Assembly (NCBI RefSeq): GCF_042186555.1
Contig: NC_133326.1
Coordinates: forward strand, 439,568,147 to 439,632,146
Source: Aquarana catesbeiana
Lineage: Eukaryota; Chordata; Amphibia; Anura; Ranidae
Direction of reading: 5' to 3'
DNA: 64,000 nucleotides
Shown here: positions 1-9,965 of the stretch, piece by piece
How positions within the stretch are numbered: the first letter of the stretch is position 1
How the letters are laid out: every line of letters starts with the position of its first letter
Position numbers and translations under genes: made by a program
Notes under the pieces: generated by a model
What the model saw: only the letters and a program-made list of their open reading frames with translations
Database searches by the model: none
Told to the model about the DNA's origin: nothing

Positions 1-79
1 AAAAATAAAAACCACAGAGGTGATCAAATACCAACAAAAGAAAGCTCTATTTGTGGGAACAAAATGATAAAAAATTTGT

Positions 80-690
80 TTGGGTACAGTGTTGTATGAC
101 CACGCAATTGTCATTCAAATTGCGACAGTGCTGAAAATTGGCTTGGGCAGGAAGGTGCCTAAGTGCCTGGTATTGAAGTGGTTAAAAGACCCCATGGACA
201 AAAAGATGTATCAACAACTAAAGAGGGCTTGGCAATCCATCATGGGCAACCTCAAGCCAGCAATGGCAACTACTTGCATCTCCAGGAATATGGAGTATTG
301 GGTGAATCAGCTTAAGGCTCACATAATAGCTGATTCTCCTAAGCAAGAAATCCTTGATTCTTTTTCAACCTTGTCAGCAGCTGTAGCCTATGTCTCAGAT
401 GCATCTGCTGAATCTATTAGGATGAAAGCAAAAGCCGCAGCCCTTACTAATTCAGTCAGAAGGGCTCTGTGGTTAAAAAACCTGGCCGGGGGACGCAGCA
501 TCTAAAACCAAACTACGCGGGGTCCCTTTCCTAGGAGATTTATTGTTAGGCCCTGATTTCGACTCAGTTCTTGACGGCCTGCAGATAAAAATAAATCTTT
601 TCCTGTGAAGAAGAAGAAACAGCCAGTCAAACGTTTCTTTTATCCTCAAAGGGCTCAGGAACAAAACAAGTCTCAAGAGAAAAAGAAAAA
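80..690 (+). pseudogene. DIRS gag-like ORF1 remnant
   Basis: The open stretch 80-505 starts without an ATG and encodes an alpha-helical, Ala-rich protein ending in an ALWLKNL motif typical of DIRS ORF1. The frame then breaks near 480. In another frame, at 483-575, the expected continuation appears (WPGDAASKTKLRGVPFLGDL then LLGPDFDSVLD), matching the DIRS pattern W-x-GD-x2-SK followed by PF-x-G and GP-x-(F/L)D. Downstream lies a Lys/Gln-rich tail to about 690. One frameshift separates the two halves. Its likely role in an active element is nucleocapsid-like. No zinc knuckle is visible. Confidence 0.7.
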
Positions 691-765
691 TTGATCAGGA
701 CAGAGGGGAAAAGGCAAAGGAAATGTCCTTTTTCCATCCTCCTGTGTCAACGCAATGACAGCCGG

Positions 766-2604
766 TTACAGGTGCGAGGAAGACTTCAGGGTTTTCTCCC
801 CTATTGGGCAAGCATAACAGAAAACTAGTACATTATGTGCATGCTGGCCCAAAGTTACAGAATAGAACTTTCGGATCTCCCCCCAGAAAGGTACTTTATA
901 ACAAACCTACCTAGAGATGCAACAAAGTCCCTAGCGATGAAGAACCTATTAAAGGATCTGATAGATCAGGGGGTTGTGACTCGGGTTCCACAGGGGGAGC
1001 ATTATCAGGGATTCTATCCCCATATATTCTGGGTGGCTTTTTTATCAGGAAGTTTTCGATAAATCCTCAACTTGAAACCGCTGAACAGATCGGTCCTATA
1101 CAAAAGGTTTCATATGGACAACATCTTCATGGTCAGAAACCTATTGACAAGGGAATGCTTTATGGCATCGATCGACCTTCAAGGTGCCTATCTGTATATC
1201 CCCTCAGTCTCAGATATTGCTAAGGATGGCAATAAACATGGGGAACGAGGTTCTACACATACAATTCAAGGCCCTCCTCTTCGGCCTTTCTTCTGCCCCA
1301 CAAATTTTTACAAAGGTGATGGCAGAAGCTCTCGCACCTCTCTGCCTGCAGGGGATTGCTGTAATTCTGTACCTGGACGACCTGCTCTTCTTTGCCCCTT
1401 CCAGGGAGAAATTGTTAGAGAACCTTGGACAAGCCTGTGGTCATCTAGAAGACTTGGGTTGGATCATAAACATACAAAAGTCAAATTTCAATCCAGCCCA
1501 AGAAGTACAATTTCTGGGGTATCAAATCAGTTCAGTGGAGTGGAGTTTTTCTCCCAGAAGAAAAAAAGGTAAAAGTCCAAAATGTAGCCTCCTTACAGGC
1601 AAATCAGGAATTGTCAGATGAGTCATGTCAGCCCTAGGAACCCTAACCTCAACCATGCCAGCCATTAAATGGGCAAGGTTACATTTCAGACCTCTTCAAC
1701 GTTTCCTCCTGAGAACATGGAATCGCAGGACAGAATCTCTGGAGGCAAAGGTAAAAATCTCCATCAAAGTCAAACGATTGCTTTGGTGGTGGAGAAATCA
1801 GGCAAATCTGTCAAAGGGCCTGCTATGGTCTTTCCCAATAGAAAAAGTGGTAATGACGGATGCCAGCATGTGGGGATGGGGGGCACACCTGGGTCAAAAC
1901 TTCGCACATGGAGTTTGGTCCCAGTCAGAGGCGAAAAAGTCCTCAAATTGGAGGGAAATAAGGGCAGTCGCCTTAGCATTGGATGCCTTCTCTCCAATCC
2001 TTCAAGGTTCCCATGTCCAGGTCCTCTCAGACAATGCCACTACCATAGCCTACCTGAACAAGCAAGGGGGCACAAGAAGCAAAACACTTCAGTTACTGGC
2101 TTCAAAGATCCTAGGATGGGCAGAAAATCATTTGCTGTCCTTATCAGCAGTCCACCTCAAGGGCACTCTAAATGTAGTGGCAGATTTTCTAAGCAGAAGA
2201 CAGATTTAAGAGGCAGAAAGGACCTTTGCAGTGATCATCGGGGCCTGAGGCCAGCCACAAATAGACCTGTTTGCGCCAAAAGAAAATACGCAACTCCCGG
2301 TTTTCTTCTCCATTCACAGAAACGACAATTCCCAGGGAAAGGATGTGTTAATACAGCCTTGGAACTTTCTTCTGGGTTATGCCTTTCCTCCGTTTCAACT
2401 AATCCCGTTGTATTGAGGAAGACAGAGTGAGAAAGTGGCAGTATTTCTAATTACTCCATTTTGACCAAAAAGGGCTTGGTTTGCCACCATTCTACAGATG
2501 GCAGTCAAACCATCTTGGCAGCTGCCCCTCTGGCAAGACTTGCTTCTACAAGGTCCGATACATCATCCAGAAGTGGCCAGTCTAAGCCTCACCGCTTGGT
2601 ATCT
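766..2604 (+). pseudogene. DIRS reverse transcriptase-RNase H remnant
   Basis: The N-terminal RT part (GRLQGFLPYWASIT, then a stop, then PPERYFITNLPRD) starts near 777 and shifts frame about 1060. The fingers/palm region follows (ASIDLQGAYLYIP), then after another shift FGLSSAPQIFTKVM and the catalytic YLDD at 1370-1381, LGWIINIQKS and FLGYQ. From 1625 the RNase H part reads in one frame for 194 codons: TDASMWGWGAHLG (TDAS at 1856-1867), NWREIRAVALALD, SDNATTIAYLNKQGGTRS, and HLKGTLNVVADFLSRR. Beyond 2209 the family's conserved C-terminal blocks continue in another frame (QIDLFAPKENTQLPVFFS, GYAFPPFQLIPLY, ITPF-stop-PKRAWFATILQM, LLLQGPIHHP). There are at least four frameshifts and two stops. 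Confidence 0.88.
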
Positions 2605-3068
2605 GAGGAGCAGTTAAGAAACAAAGGTCTGTCACAACCTTTGGTAACTACCTTACTTTCCAGTAGAAAAACAGTAACCAGAAAAATCTATGCTAAATAT
2701 TAAAAAGTCTACAACTCCTGGTGTCGTTCGTCAAATAGAACGGTAGAAAATTTGGTGTCAATTTTAGAATTCCTTCAAAATGGGGCAGATAAAGGCTTGT
2801 CAGTCAGCACGCTTAAAGTGCACATAGCCGCATTGGGAGTTTTTCTGGAAAGACCAGTCTCTTTTTAGCCCTTAGTTACAAGATTTTTCAAGGCGCTTAC
2901 TAGATCCAGACCAGCTCCTGCTAAGCACTTTCCCAATTGGGATCTATCAGTGGTCCTACAAGCCCTCACGAAGGAACCTTTTGAACCAGTACAAGCAATT
3001 TCACTGAAGAATCTTACTCTTAAAACTTTATTTTTGGTTGCAATAACATTGGCAAGGAGAATTAGTGA
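2605..3068 (+). pseudogene. DIRS tyrosine recombinase, 5' part
   Basis: Translation in the frame of 2461 gives TLLSSRKTVTRKIYAKY, a stop, KVYNSWC, then LVSILEFLQNGADKGLSVS, HIAALGVFLERPVSF, a stop, and LKTLFLVAITLARRISE. This is the N-terminal SAM-like domain and the start of the catalytic domain of a DIRS recombinase; ARRISE carries the first catalytic Arg box. Two in-frame stops (2701 and about 2866) mark it as dead. The frame runs straight into the 15-bp target duplication at 3054-3068. The other half resumes at 7316. Confidence 0.82.
3054..3068. repeat. 15-bp target site duplication, left copy (PLE)
   Basis: AAGGAGAATTAGTGA occurs here and again at 7316-7330, exactly flanking the PLE. 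The sequence belongs to the recombinase ORF, which confirms a clean insertion. Confidence 0.95.
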
Positions 3069-3153
3069 ATATTAAGTGAAAGAGGCAGCGCTAGCAACAA
3101 ATGAACCAAATAAATATTATCGCTGCTGTAAAAAAAGTGCTAATACTTGAAAA

Positions 3154-3973
3154 TTAAAAACAAACTAATACAGCGCTGATATACGTGACTTAAATATAAA
3201 GTGCTGCGTGCTGACAATGGATGCAAAATAATATTGGTAATATATACAGTGTACAGATCGTAAATAGTAAACTACATATCTCATGTAGTCTAGAAATAAG
3301 CAACTGCTGGACAACTGCTATGACACAAATTGTGAATGATGCGTGATAAGTGCAATACAAAAACAACTGCTGATTATCAAAAATGACACATACATGAGAC
3401 GCAAATTGCATGAAAAAAATAAATTGAGACCGTTGGTGCTACTCAATTACTAAAAAAGTGAAAAACTAATAATGAAAAATATAAACTGACACAACAAAAA
3501 ATAAATGCTTCCAAATAACAACTAGACTAGTAGAGTTGAGATAATATCTGCTCACAGGGTGGAGATATTACTGCTCACAAATAGTCCCAAAATAATTAAC
3601 AACAGCTGGACTGGTCACAGGAATCTTGAACAGACAGCCTTGCAGTGACACAGCGGCTCTTCAACCTGTAATGTCAGTCTATCTCAATAGTGGTTTGACA
3701 AGAGATACCTCTGACGTGGATAAGTGGATGGAATGGCTGATGTTCAAATCAATAGAGCCATGGACTTGAAGTTGACTACCCAAAAACAAAGAAAAAGGCA
3801 TATAGTGAAGTATTGCGGAGTTTAAAGAATCACTTGCCCTGCAAGCCGCTACTCACACTATCCTCGGTTGCAATCAGGCATGTCAGATAGCTTCCGCGAT
3901 CGCCGCTAATAGCGTGCGTTCCACGGAGCCAGGAAGGAAACGTCACTTGGTTGTGTAAGGCCGGATGTTACGT
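3154..3973 (+). repeat. PLE inverted terminal arm, left
   Basis: About 820 bp that is nearly the reverse complement of 6510-7315. Outer ends: AAAAACAAAC here against GTTTGTTTTT at 7306-7315. Inner ends: GGCCGGATGTTACG here against CGTAACATCCGGCC near 6511. The left arm has a few extra bases near 3632-3645. Confidence 0.87.
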
Positions 3974-4030
3974 CGACGCGTTTCGCCCCTCCCCCAGGGC
4001 GTCATCAAAGGACTCAACATCCAACCCACG
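3966..4030 (-). ncRNA. Degenerate hammerhead-ribozyme-like motif at the PLE arm
   Basis: On the - strand the sequence UUGAUGA is followed by a stem (CGCC / GGGCG), then GAAAC, a short palindrome CGUCGACG and GUA before ACAUCC. This matches the layout of the short-stem-III hammerheads known in PLEs. GGAUGUU upstream can pair with AACAUCC downstream as stem I, but about 8 unpaired bases separate it from the core, and the first core base is U instead of C. It is probably an inactive relic. Confidence 0.45.
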
Positions 4031-4191
4031 GCCATAGGATATATAGGGTGTATGGAATAAATGACAGCCAATCAAGGCTAGTGGGACGCACCCGCCACCA
4101 CATGTCCTGGATCATCATATCCTGTTGCAATCCAAAAACTTTATTACAAAGGATGAACAGCATACAATTGGTGTACATAAAACTAAAAAAA

Positions 4192-4215
4192 ATATATATA
4201 TATATATATATATAT
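4192..4215. repeat. (AT)12 microsatellite
   Basis: Uninterrupted alternating AT run in the PLE interior. It is followed at 4330-4560 by A-rich low-complexity sequence built from AAATA/AAAATA-type words. Confidence 0.9.
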
Positions 4216-4786
4216 GGACGTCTCAATCTCATTTGAATAAAATTAAATCTTACATCAATTTAAGTTAAATGAACAATATACATGTTTGGATAGGAATATT
4301 TAACAAAACTGATCATAAGTGAGTGGATAATACTACGAAAAATAAAATAAATATGAAAAAAAGTAATAATTATGATAAAATATGAAAATAAAAATAATAA
4401 AAAAATAATAAAAATAAATAAAATAAAATAAAAAAATGAAAAAATTTAAATAAAAATTAAAAAATAAAAAATAAAATAAAAAATAATAAAAGATAAAAAA
4501 TAAATAAAAAGTAAAAAATGTTGAATATAAAAATAAAAAATGAAATGTAATTAAAAATATCCACTATAAACAAGATACATATAAAAAGGTTTACAACATA
4601 TAAACGAAAAACATATGTTTTAAAATTAAATCACGAAAAATGAGTATAAGACCTATTCATTCCTGTTTGACTTAAAGTGGAATGATATGATTTATTCATA
4701 ATACAACAACATATTAAGGGGAAGGTGTAACCATATCCCTATTCCCCGATCTCAAAAATATTCAAATAGTGTAGAATAGTATTGAA

Positions 4787-5236
4787 TTACCAATTTGATA
4801 AAAAGCAATTTAGGTCTAATTCAACATTGAGCCCATGGGGCTGTAGAGTGCGGAGTCTGTGGATCCATTGGGTTTCATTCTGTGATATGGCTCTCTTAAG
4901 ATCCGAACCCCGCCAATGTGCCTCCACTTTATCAATACCACAAAAGGTCAAAAGACTAGGATCCCTATTGTGGAATAGTCTAAAGTGATTTGAAAGGCCA
5001 TGATGTTTATAGCCTTTCTTGATTCTATTAACGTGTTCTCTAAGTCTAACCCCTAACTGTCTGGTAGTCCTCCCCACATATTGTAAATTACATGGACAGG
5101 ATAATAGGTCACATGCGTAGTGTTGCATGTGATACATTTCTTAATTTCGAAAACCCTGCCATCAGATAATGATGTAAAATGAGTGGTTTTCTTTTTCCGA
5201 AATTTTGAGGTCCTGCACATCATACACCTACCACAA
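4787..5236 (-). pseudogene. PLE Cys-rich linker and GIY-YIG endonuclease
   Basis: After the RT frameshift the - strand reads GFYSCGRCMMCRTSKF and then IKKCITCNTTHV, the Cys-pair linker found between RT and endonuclease in PLEs. A second frameshift near 5115 leads into the GIY-YIG domain: CDLLSCPCNLQYVGRTTRQL (YVG is the second half of the signature), VRLREHVNRI, GLSNHFRLFH and NETQWIHRLRTLQPHGLNVE. The first GIY half is eroded. The frame ends at 4787. In an active element this domain nicks the target. Confidence 0.85.
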
Positions 5237-6532
5237 CTATAGAACCCAAAGAAAAGTACACACTTTCCTGAGTGGGTTCACCACATTGTGTGCCAGTTGT
5301 AATCTAAGTGCAGGTGGCTTTGTGTAGATGAAACTTGGTCGGGCAGGTAGGATTTTCTTCAAATCTATATCTTCCAGCAATAGGGGCCAATGTTCTCTGA
5401 TAATTTTTTCAAAATAATGATATTGCCTATTAAAACCTGTCTTAAATGCTATACTGTAATCGTTATCTTTCGTCACTTTAGGTTTAAATAGCTCCTTTCT
5501 GTCCATCTCACCAACTATCCTTTTAGTATGTTCCAAGTCTTCCACTTTGTATCCCTTAGCTCTAAAGCGTTCCAGAATGACATTAGCCTGTAGGTTGTAA
5601 TCATCTTCCTTACTGCAATTCCTTCTAACTCTGAGCATTTGACTTTTAGGGATACCCCTCAACCATCTCGGATGGTGGCAGCTGGTCAGCGGAATATATC
5701 CATTCCTATCCACATCCTTAAAAAAAGTGCGCGTGCATAGTTTGTCCCCCTCTCTAAAGACAGTGAGATCTAAAAAATGTATCTCCGTATGGCTAAAATT
5801 CTCAGAAAAGGAGATATTGAAAGAATTTTCACTAATTTTCTTTAAAAATTCACAAAAGGACTCTGGTGATCCTGCCCAAATTATAAAAATGTCATCAATA
5901 TACCTTTTGTAAAGTCTAAGCTCTGGTATATTGGTTTGATAAATGGCTTGGTTTTCCCAATAACTCATGAAAATATTGGCTACTGAGGGGGCATACTTGG
6001 CCCCCATTGCCACGCCTTTAATCTGTCTATAATACTCCTTTTCATGCCAGAAAAAATGATGGCTCATTGCCATATCAAGTGCTCTCAAAAGGAACTCCTT
6101 CTGTTTGGATTTCATATTGGTACTTCCTAATGCCCACTCAACGGCTTGAAGGGCATGTTTTTTTTGGATGTTTGTATAAAGCGAGTTGACATCCATGCTC
6201 ACCAACAAACAATCTCCAGATACTATCATTGGGCTAATCAGTTCTATAAGATCCTTACTATCTTTAAGGTAGGAGGGATATCTTTTGGTGAGTGGCTGCA
6301 GAAAATGATCCAAATACTCTCCTAGTCTCGAAAATAAAGACCCGATGCCACTAACTATGGGTCGACCTGGCGGTTTCGTGGAATTTTTATGTATTTTCGG
6401 TAACTGATAGATCACCGGTATTCGTGGAGCACTCGGAACCAAATATCTTGCCTCCTTCTTTTTTAAAATTCCTTCTTCCTTGGCCATTTTAATTAAATCT
6501 TTTAGCCGGGCGTAACATCCGGCCTTACACAA
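5237..6532 (-). pseudogene. PLE reverse transcriptase (5'-truncated)
   Basis: A 431-codon open frame with clear PLE RT motifs: YQLPKIHK (about residues 42-49), GRPIVSGIGS (56-65), VSMDVNSLYTNI (111-122, first catalytic Asp at 114), IKGVAMGAKYAPSVANIFM (171-189) and YKRYIDDIFIIW (208-219, catalytic YIDD at 211-214). The first ~7 residues come from the terminal arm, so the apparent Met is a junction artefact and the usual N-terminal region is missing. A frameshift near 5240 ends the frame just before the Cys-rich linker. Active-site residues are present, but the gene is truncated and disconnected from its endonuclease. Confidence 0.9.
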
Positions 6533-7315
6533 CCAAGTGACGTTTCCTTCCTGGCTCCGTGGAACGCACGCTATTAGCGACGATCGTGGAAGCTATCTGA
6601 CATGCCTGATTGCAACCGAGGATAGTGTGAGTAGCGGCTTGCAGCGCAAGTAATTCTTTAAACTCCGCAATACTTCACTATATGCCTTTTTCTTTGTTTT
6701 TGGGTGGTCAACTTCAAGTCCATGGCTCTATTGATTTGAACATCAGCCATTCCATCCACTTATCCACGTCAGAGGTATCTCTTGTCAAACCACTATTGAG
6801 ATAGACTGACATTACAGGTTGAAGAGCCGCTGTGTCTGTTCAAGATTCCTGTGACCAGTCCAGCTGTTGTTAATTATTTTGGGACTATTTGTGAGCAGTA
6901 ATATCTCCACCCTGTGATCAGATATTATCTCAACTCTACTAGTCTAGTTGTTATTTGGAAGCATTTATTTTTTGTTGTGTCAGTTTATATTTTTCATTAT
7001 TAGTTTTTCACTTTTTTAGTAATTGGGTAGCACCAACGGTCTCTATATTTATTTTTTTCATGCAATTTGTGTCTCATGTATGTGTCATTTTTTATAATCA
7101 GCAGTTGTTTTTGTATTGCACTTATCACGCATCATTCACAATTTGTGTCATAGCAGTTGTCCAACAGTTGCTTATTTCTAGACTACATGAGATATGTAGT
7201 TTACTATTTACGATCTGTACACTGTATATATTACCAATATTATTTTGCATCCATTGTCAGCATGCAGCACTTTATATTTAAGTCACGTATATCAGCGCTG
7301 TATTCGTTTGTTTTT
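6510..7315 (-). repeat. PLE inverted terminal arm, right
   Basis: Reverse-complement partner of 3154-3973. Together they could form a long fold-back stem. The inner end lies inside the first codons of the RT ORF. Confidence 0.87.
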
Positions 7316-7330
7316 AAGGAGAATTAGTGA
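7316..7330. repeat. 15-bp target site duplication, right copy (PLE)
   Basis: Perfect copy of AAGGAGAATTAGTGA at 3054-3068. Confidence 0.95.
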
Positions 7331-7853
7331 GCTGCATGCCCTATCTGTTAAAAAAAACCTTTTTACCTTTTTTTTGCCAAAGGTAGCCTTAGCCCATAAC
7401 AGGTCACAGGAGATCATCCTACCAACCTTTTGCTCAAACCCTTCAGGGGAGAAAGAAAGCCAATTCCACAATTTGGATGTAAGGAGGACTTTATTACGTT
7501 CTCTTGAAGTAACCAAGAACTTTTGGGCTTCGGACTCTTTGTTTATACTTTTTTTCTGGGAAAAAGAAGGGCCACCAAGCATCTAAGGGGTCAATAGCTA
7601 GATGGCTTAAATCCGCTATTCTGGCTGCCTACTAGGTCGGGGCTATCTCCCCTGCTGGGAATTAAAGCACATTCTACCAGGGCTCAAGCCACTACATGGG
7701 CAAGAAATAGCTGGTGCCACCCCAGATCAAATTTGTAAGGTGGCTACGTGGTCAAGTTACCTAACGTTTCTCCGTCATTACAGACGGGATCTTCTGTCAG
7801 CAAGCGAGCAGGCTTTTGGCAAAAAGGTCTTGCAGGCTGTGGTCCCTCCCTAG
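7316..7853 (+). pseudogene. DIRS tyrosine recombinase, 3' part
   Basis: After the PLE the recombinase resumes with the duplicated ARRISE region (RRISELHALSVKKN), then LDVRRTLLRSLEVTKNFW. After a frameshift near 7560 it reads KKKGHQASKGSIARWLKSAI. Further blocks are AHSTRAQATTWA (His/Arg box) and ICKVATWSSYLTFLRHYRRD (about 7735-7790), where HY supplies the putative catalytic Tyr. It ends FGKKVLQAVVPP at the TAG at 7851-7853. Several frameshifts or stops are present. Joined conceptually with 2605-3068, this is one gene split by insertion. Confidence 0.82.
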
Positions 7854-7914
7854 TGGGTAAGCCTCTGCTATCCTCTCAAGGTGTGCTGTCCTGAAAGACG
7901 TTAAGGGAAAAATC

Positions 7915-8130
7915 AAGCACACTGCATCAGTGTGAAAGCACACACTGCAGAGAATGGGAGGCAGTTTTCAGGCACTATTTCTAGCACTAAAACACCTGAA
8001 AATTGCCTCAGTGTGAAAGGGGTCTTACTAAAATCCTCGGGTTTTCACACTGGAGAGACAGGTGAGGCTCTTCACAGGCACTATTTTTAGCGCTGTAGTG
8101 CCTGTAAAGCACCTCACTGTGAAAGTAAAA
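7915..8130. repeat. Short palindromic repeat with duplicated ~50-bp half
   Basis: Two related segments (about 7970-8022 and 8077-8127) each begin CAGGCACTATTT and end CCTCA(G/C)TGTGAAAG. The second contains a 9-bp perfect hairpin (CAGGCACTA / TAGTGCCTG). It resembles non-autonomous elements I associate with frog genomes, but I cannot name the family. From 8131 to 8571 I see no gene or element I recognise. Confidence 0.45.
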
Positions 8131-8573
8131 AAATTTCTATCAAATACGTAACATAATTTTTCCTTTCCATATGGACTTCATTGCAGTATATGTTTGGGTA
8201 GCCCTGCCCTCGCTTCTACCCCATAGGGACCTACTCCCATAAATTTTGAGGCTGAGCAATAGGCCAGGTTCTGTAACTAGACTACTGATGACATTAGGAG
8301 GGGATTCATGCTGCCATGGCGTCCATCAGGAATAGAAAATCATGGTATTTGATAGCAAATTGTCAGTTTTCCTGACAGACTCCAGGCAACATACGTTTGG
8401 GAACTAACTAGCCAAAAGAACAAAGGTGGGGATGTTGAAATTAGGGTAAGGTTTCAATGCTAGAGCTTAGCCAACAGAACCTTATGGCTAAAAATAAACC
8501 AGATTAAAAAAAAGCTAGATTTACACCACAGTGAGCCAGAACAACCTTAGTTGGGGACCATATCGTAACCCTA

Positions 8574-8791
8574 CCCTGTTTCCCCGAAAATAAGACCTAG
8601 CGTGATTGTCAGTGATGGCTGCAATATAAACCTTACCCCCCCAAATAAGCCCTAGTTAAAGCCCTTGTAGGTCTTATTTTCAGGGTAGGGCTTATTTTCA
8701 AGGAAACAGGTTAGGGCTTATTTGGGGGGTTGGGCTTATATTGCAGCCATCACTGACAATCACGCTAGGTCTTATTTTCGGGGAAACAGGG
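8574..8791. mobile_element. 218-bp palindromic MITE, TA target duplication
   Basis: Begins CCCTGTTTCCCCGAAAATAA and ends with its reverse complement. The arms are about 80 bp each (8574-8654 and 8712-8791) around a ~57-bp centre that itself carries diverged copies of the terminal sequence. TA dinucleotides flank both sides (8572-8573 and 8792-8793). A hairpin MITE with a TA duplication suggests Tc1/mariner-type mobilisation. Confidence 0.8.
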
Positions 8792-9000
8792 TATAACTAT
8801 CCCTGGAACCCTCTTACAGGGAGCCCACAAAGTCTACACACTCCTGCTTGAGTGTGTTGTCACTGCTTCAGTAGAAACCAATCCTTAAGCCAGTTAACTA
8901 GCCCGCTTTACCCATCCAGCGATGGTCCTGGATGATATTTACATCCTGCTGGTTCTGGGAGAGAGAGACACACAAGACAGACAGAGATGTCCTAACACTC

Positions 9001-9467
9001 TTAAAGCGGAGTTCCACCCAAAAATGGAACTTCCGCTTTAAGGGAAGGTGACCCCCTGACATGCCACATTTGGCATGTAATTTTTTTGGGAGGGGAGTGG
9101 AAACCCTCTTTTTAGAGGGTTTCCGCTCCCACTTCCTCCCTGGGCTCCGTGGTTCCGGAAGTCAGTTTACCTCTCCCCCCTCCCTCTTGCCAATCATCTG
9201 GGACACATCACAGGTCCCAGATGATTGTCCACCCAGTCACAGTGTGCCGTGCGGCTCATGCATGCGCAGTGCTTGCCTGGCTGTGAAGCCACAGCTGGGC
9301 GCCCACAGTGACAATGCTGGCACCGCAGAGAGGAGGGGGAGATGAGTGGGGCTTCATTCCCCCGCATCGCTGGACCCTGGGACAGGTAAATGTCCACTTT
9401 ATTAAAAGTCAGCAACTGCAGTATTAGTAGCGGCTGACTTTTTTTTTAATGCGGAACTCCTCTTTAA
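9001..9467. mobile_element. Non-autonomous TIR element
   Basis: Left end TTAAAGCGGAGTTCC, right end GGAACTCCTCTTTAA, imperfect inverted repeats of about 15 bp, TTAA at both extremes. The first 43 bp also form a hairpin. I recall this left end as a very common repeat of ranid frogs. The TTAA ends could mean a piggyBac-type target, but the termini are not typical of that family. Nothing in it looks coding. I recognise nothing from 9468 to about 9965. Confidence 0.6.
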
Positions 9468-9965
9468 GCAAAGCTGTAACTTGTGAACATGCTCGGAGTA
9501 TCCCAATAGCCAGGGCATGAAACCAGTTATCCCTAGTGGTCCTGCACATGGGGAAAACCATTCTTTTGTTCTCATTTAATGGTGAAGGCACCTTGGATTG
9601 CAACCCAGTAAAGGTATAAGCACTACATGTACTAGGCAGAATTCCAACAAGGATACCTCATAGCCTAAGGTGCAGATCCTGGCAACCCTGCTTGAGGAAA
9701 AAACCCTTAGAGAGTCTGCCTTCATGACCAAGCCTTTACTCAAAACTGGACTGAAAGCGATCACAGCTGGAGCAGCAAGCTGCCAAGGGGTTCTAAATGC
9801 ACTGGTCCTGGCAAGCTTTCTGGCCGAGGATGTAGCCATTAGAAATGTATCATTATGGCTCAATCCTTCAAGAGAGTTTGATTAGTTGAAGTCCAGCATG
9901 TACCTGACCCGAGCACTGAAACAAAAGAAAACAAAGCAGTGCAAAATGAACAAGTTTTATTCAAA

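Larger units (their letters stand above)
3069..7315 (-). mobile_element. Penelope-like retroelement (PLE) nested in the DIRS element
   Basis: This 4,247-bp element is flanked by a 15-bp target duplication. Long terminal arms lie in inverted orientation (about 3154-3973 and 6510-7315). The - strand interior encodes a PLE-type RT followed by a GIY-YIG endonuclease. An extra ~85 bp (3069-3153) lies outside the left arm, the kind of asymmetric tail seen in PLEs. The AT-rich interior (about 4190-4620) lies between the endonuclease and the left arm. Both reading frames are broken. The RT ORF starts inside the right arm, so the 5' part of the gene was already lost when this copy formed. Confidence 0.87.
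1..7853 (+). mobile_element. Decayed DIRS-type (tyrosine recombinase) retrotransposon, split by a PLE
   Basis: A degenerate DIRS-like element reads on the + strand as a gag-like region, then RT-RNase H, then a tyrosine recombinase. The order and motifs fit the DIRS order: YLDD in the RT, TDAS and an AYLNKQGGTRS stretch in the RNase H, and an HYRRD block near the recombinase end. All three coding regions carry frameshifts and stops, so the copy is dead. The left end lies outside the window. The recombinase stops at 7851-7853, followed by a short 3' UTR to about 7915. A separate PLE occupies 3069-7315. I did not find the terminal repeats or internal complementary region typical of intact DIRS elements. 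Confidence 0.88.

Noticed and set aside
4048..4236. Small ORFs around the AT microsatellite
   Set aside because: Low-complexity sequence inside the PLE; no domain.
9061..9345. 94-codon ORF
   Set aside because: It lies wholly inside the TIR repeat at 9001-9467.
9670..9885. 71-codon + strand ORF as a host gene
   Set aside because: It has no ATG start, no recognisable domain and lies beside a decayed retroelement remnant; unassigned.
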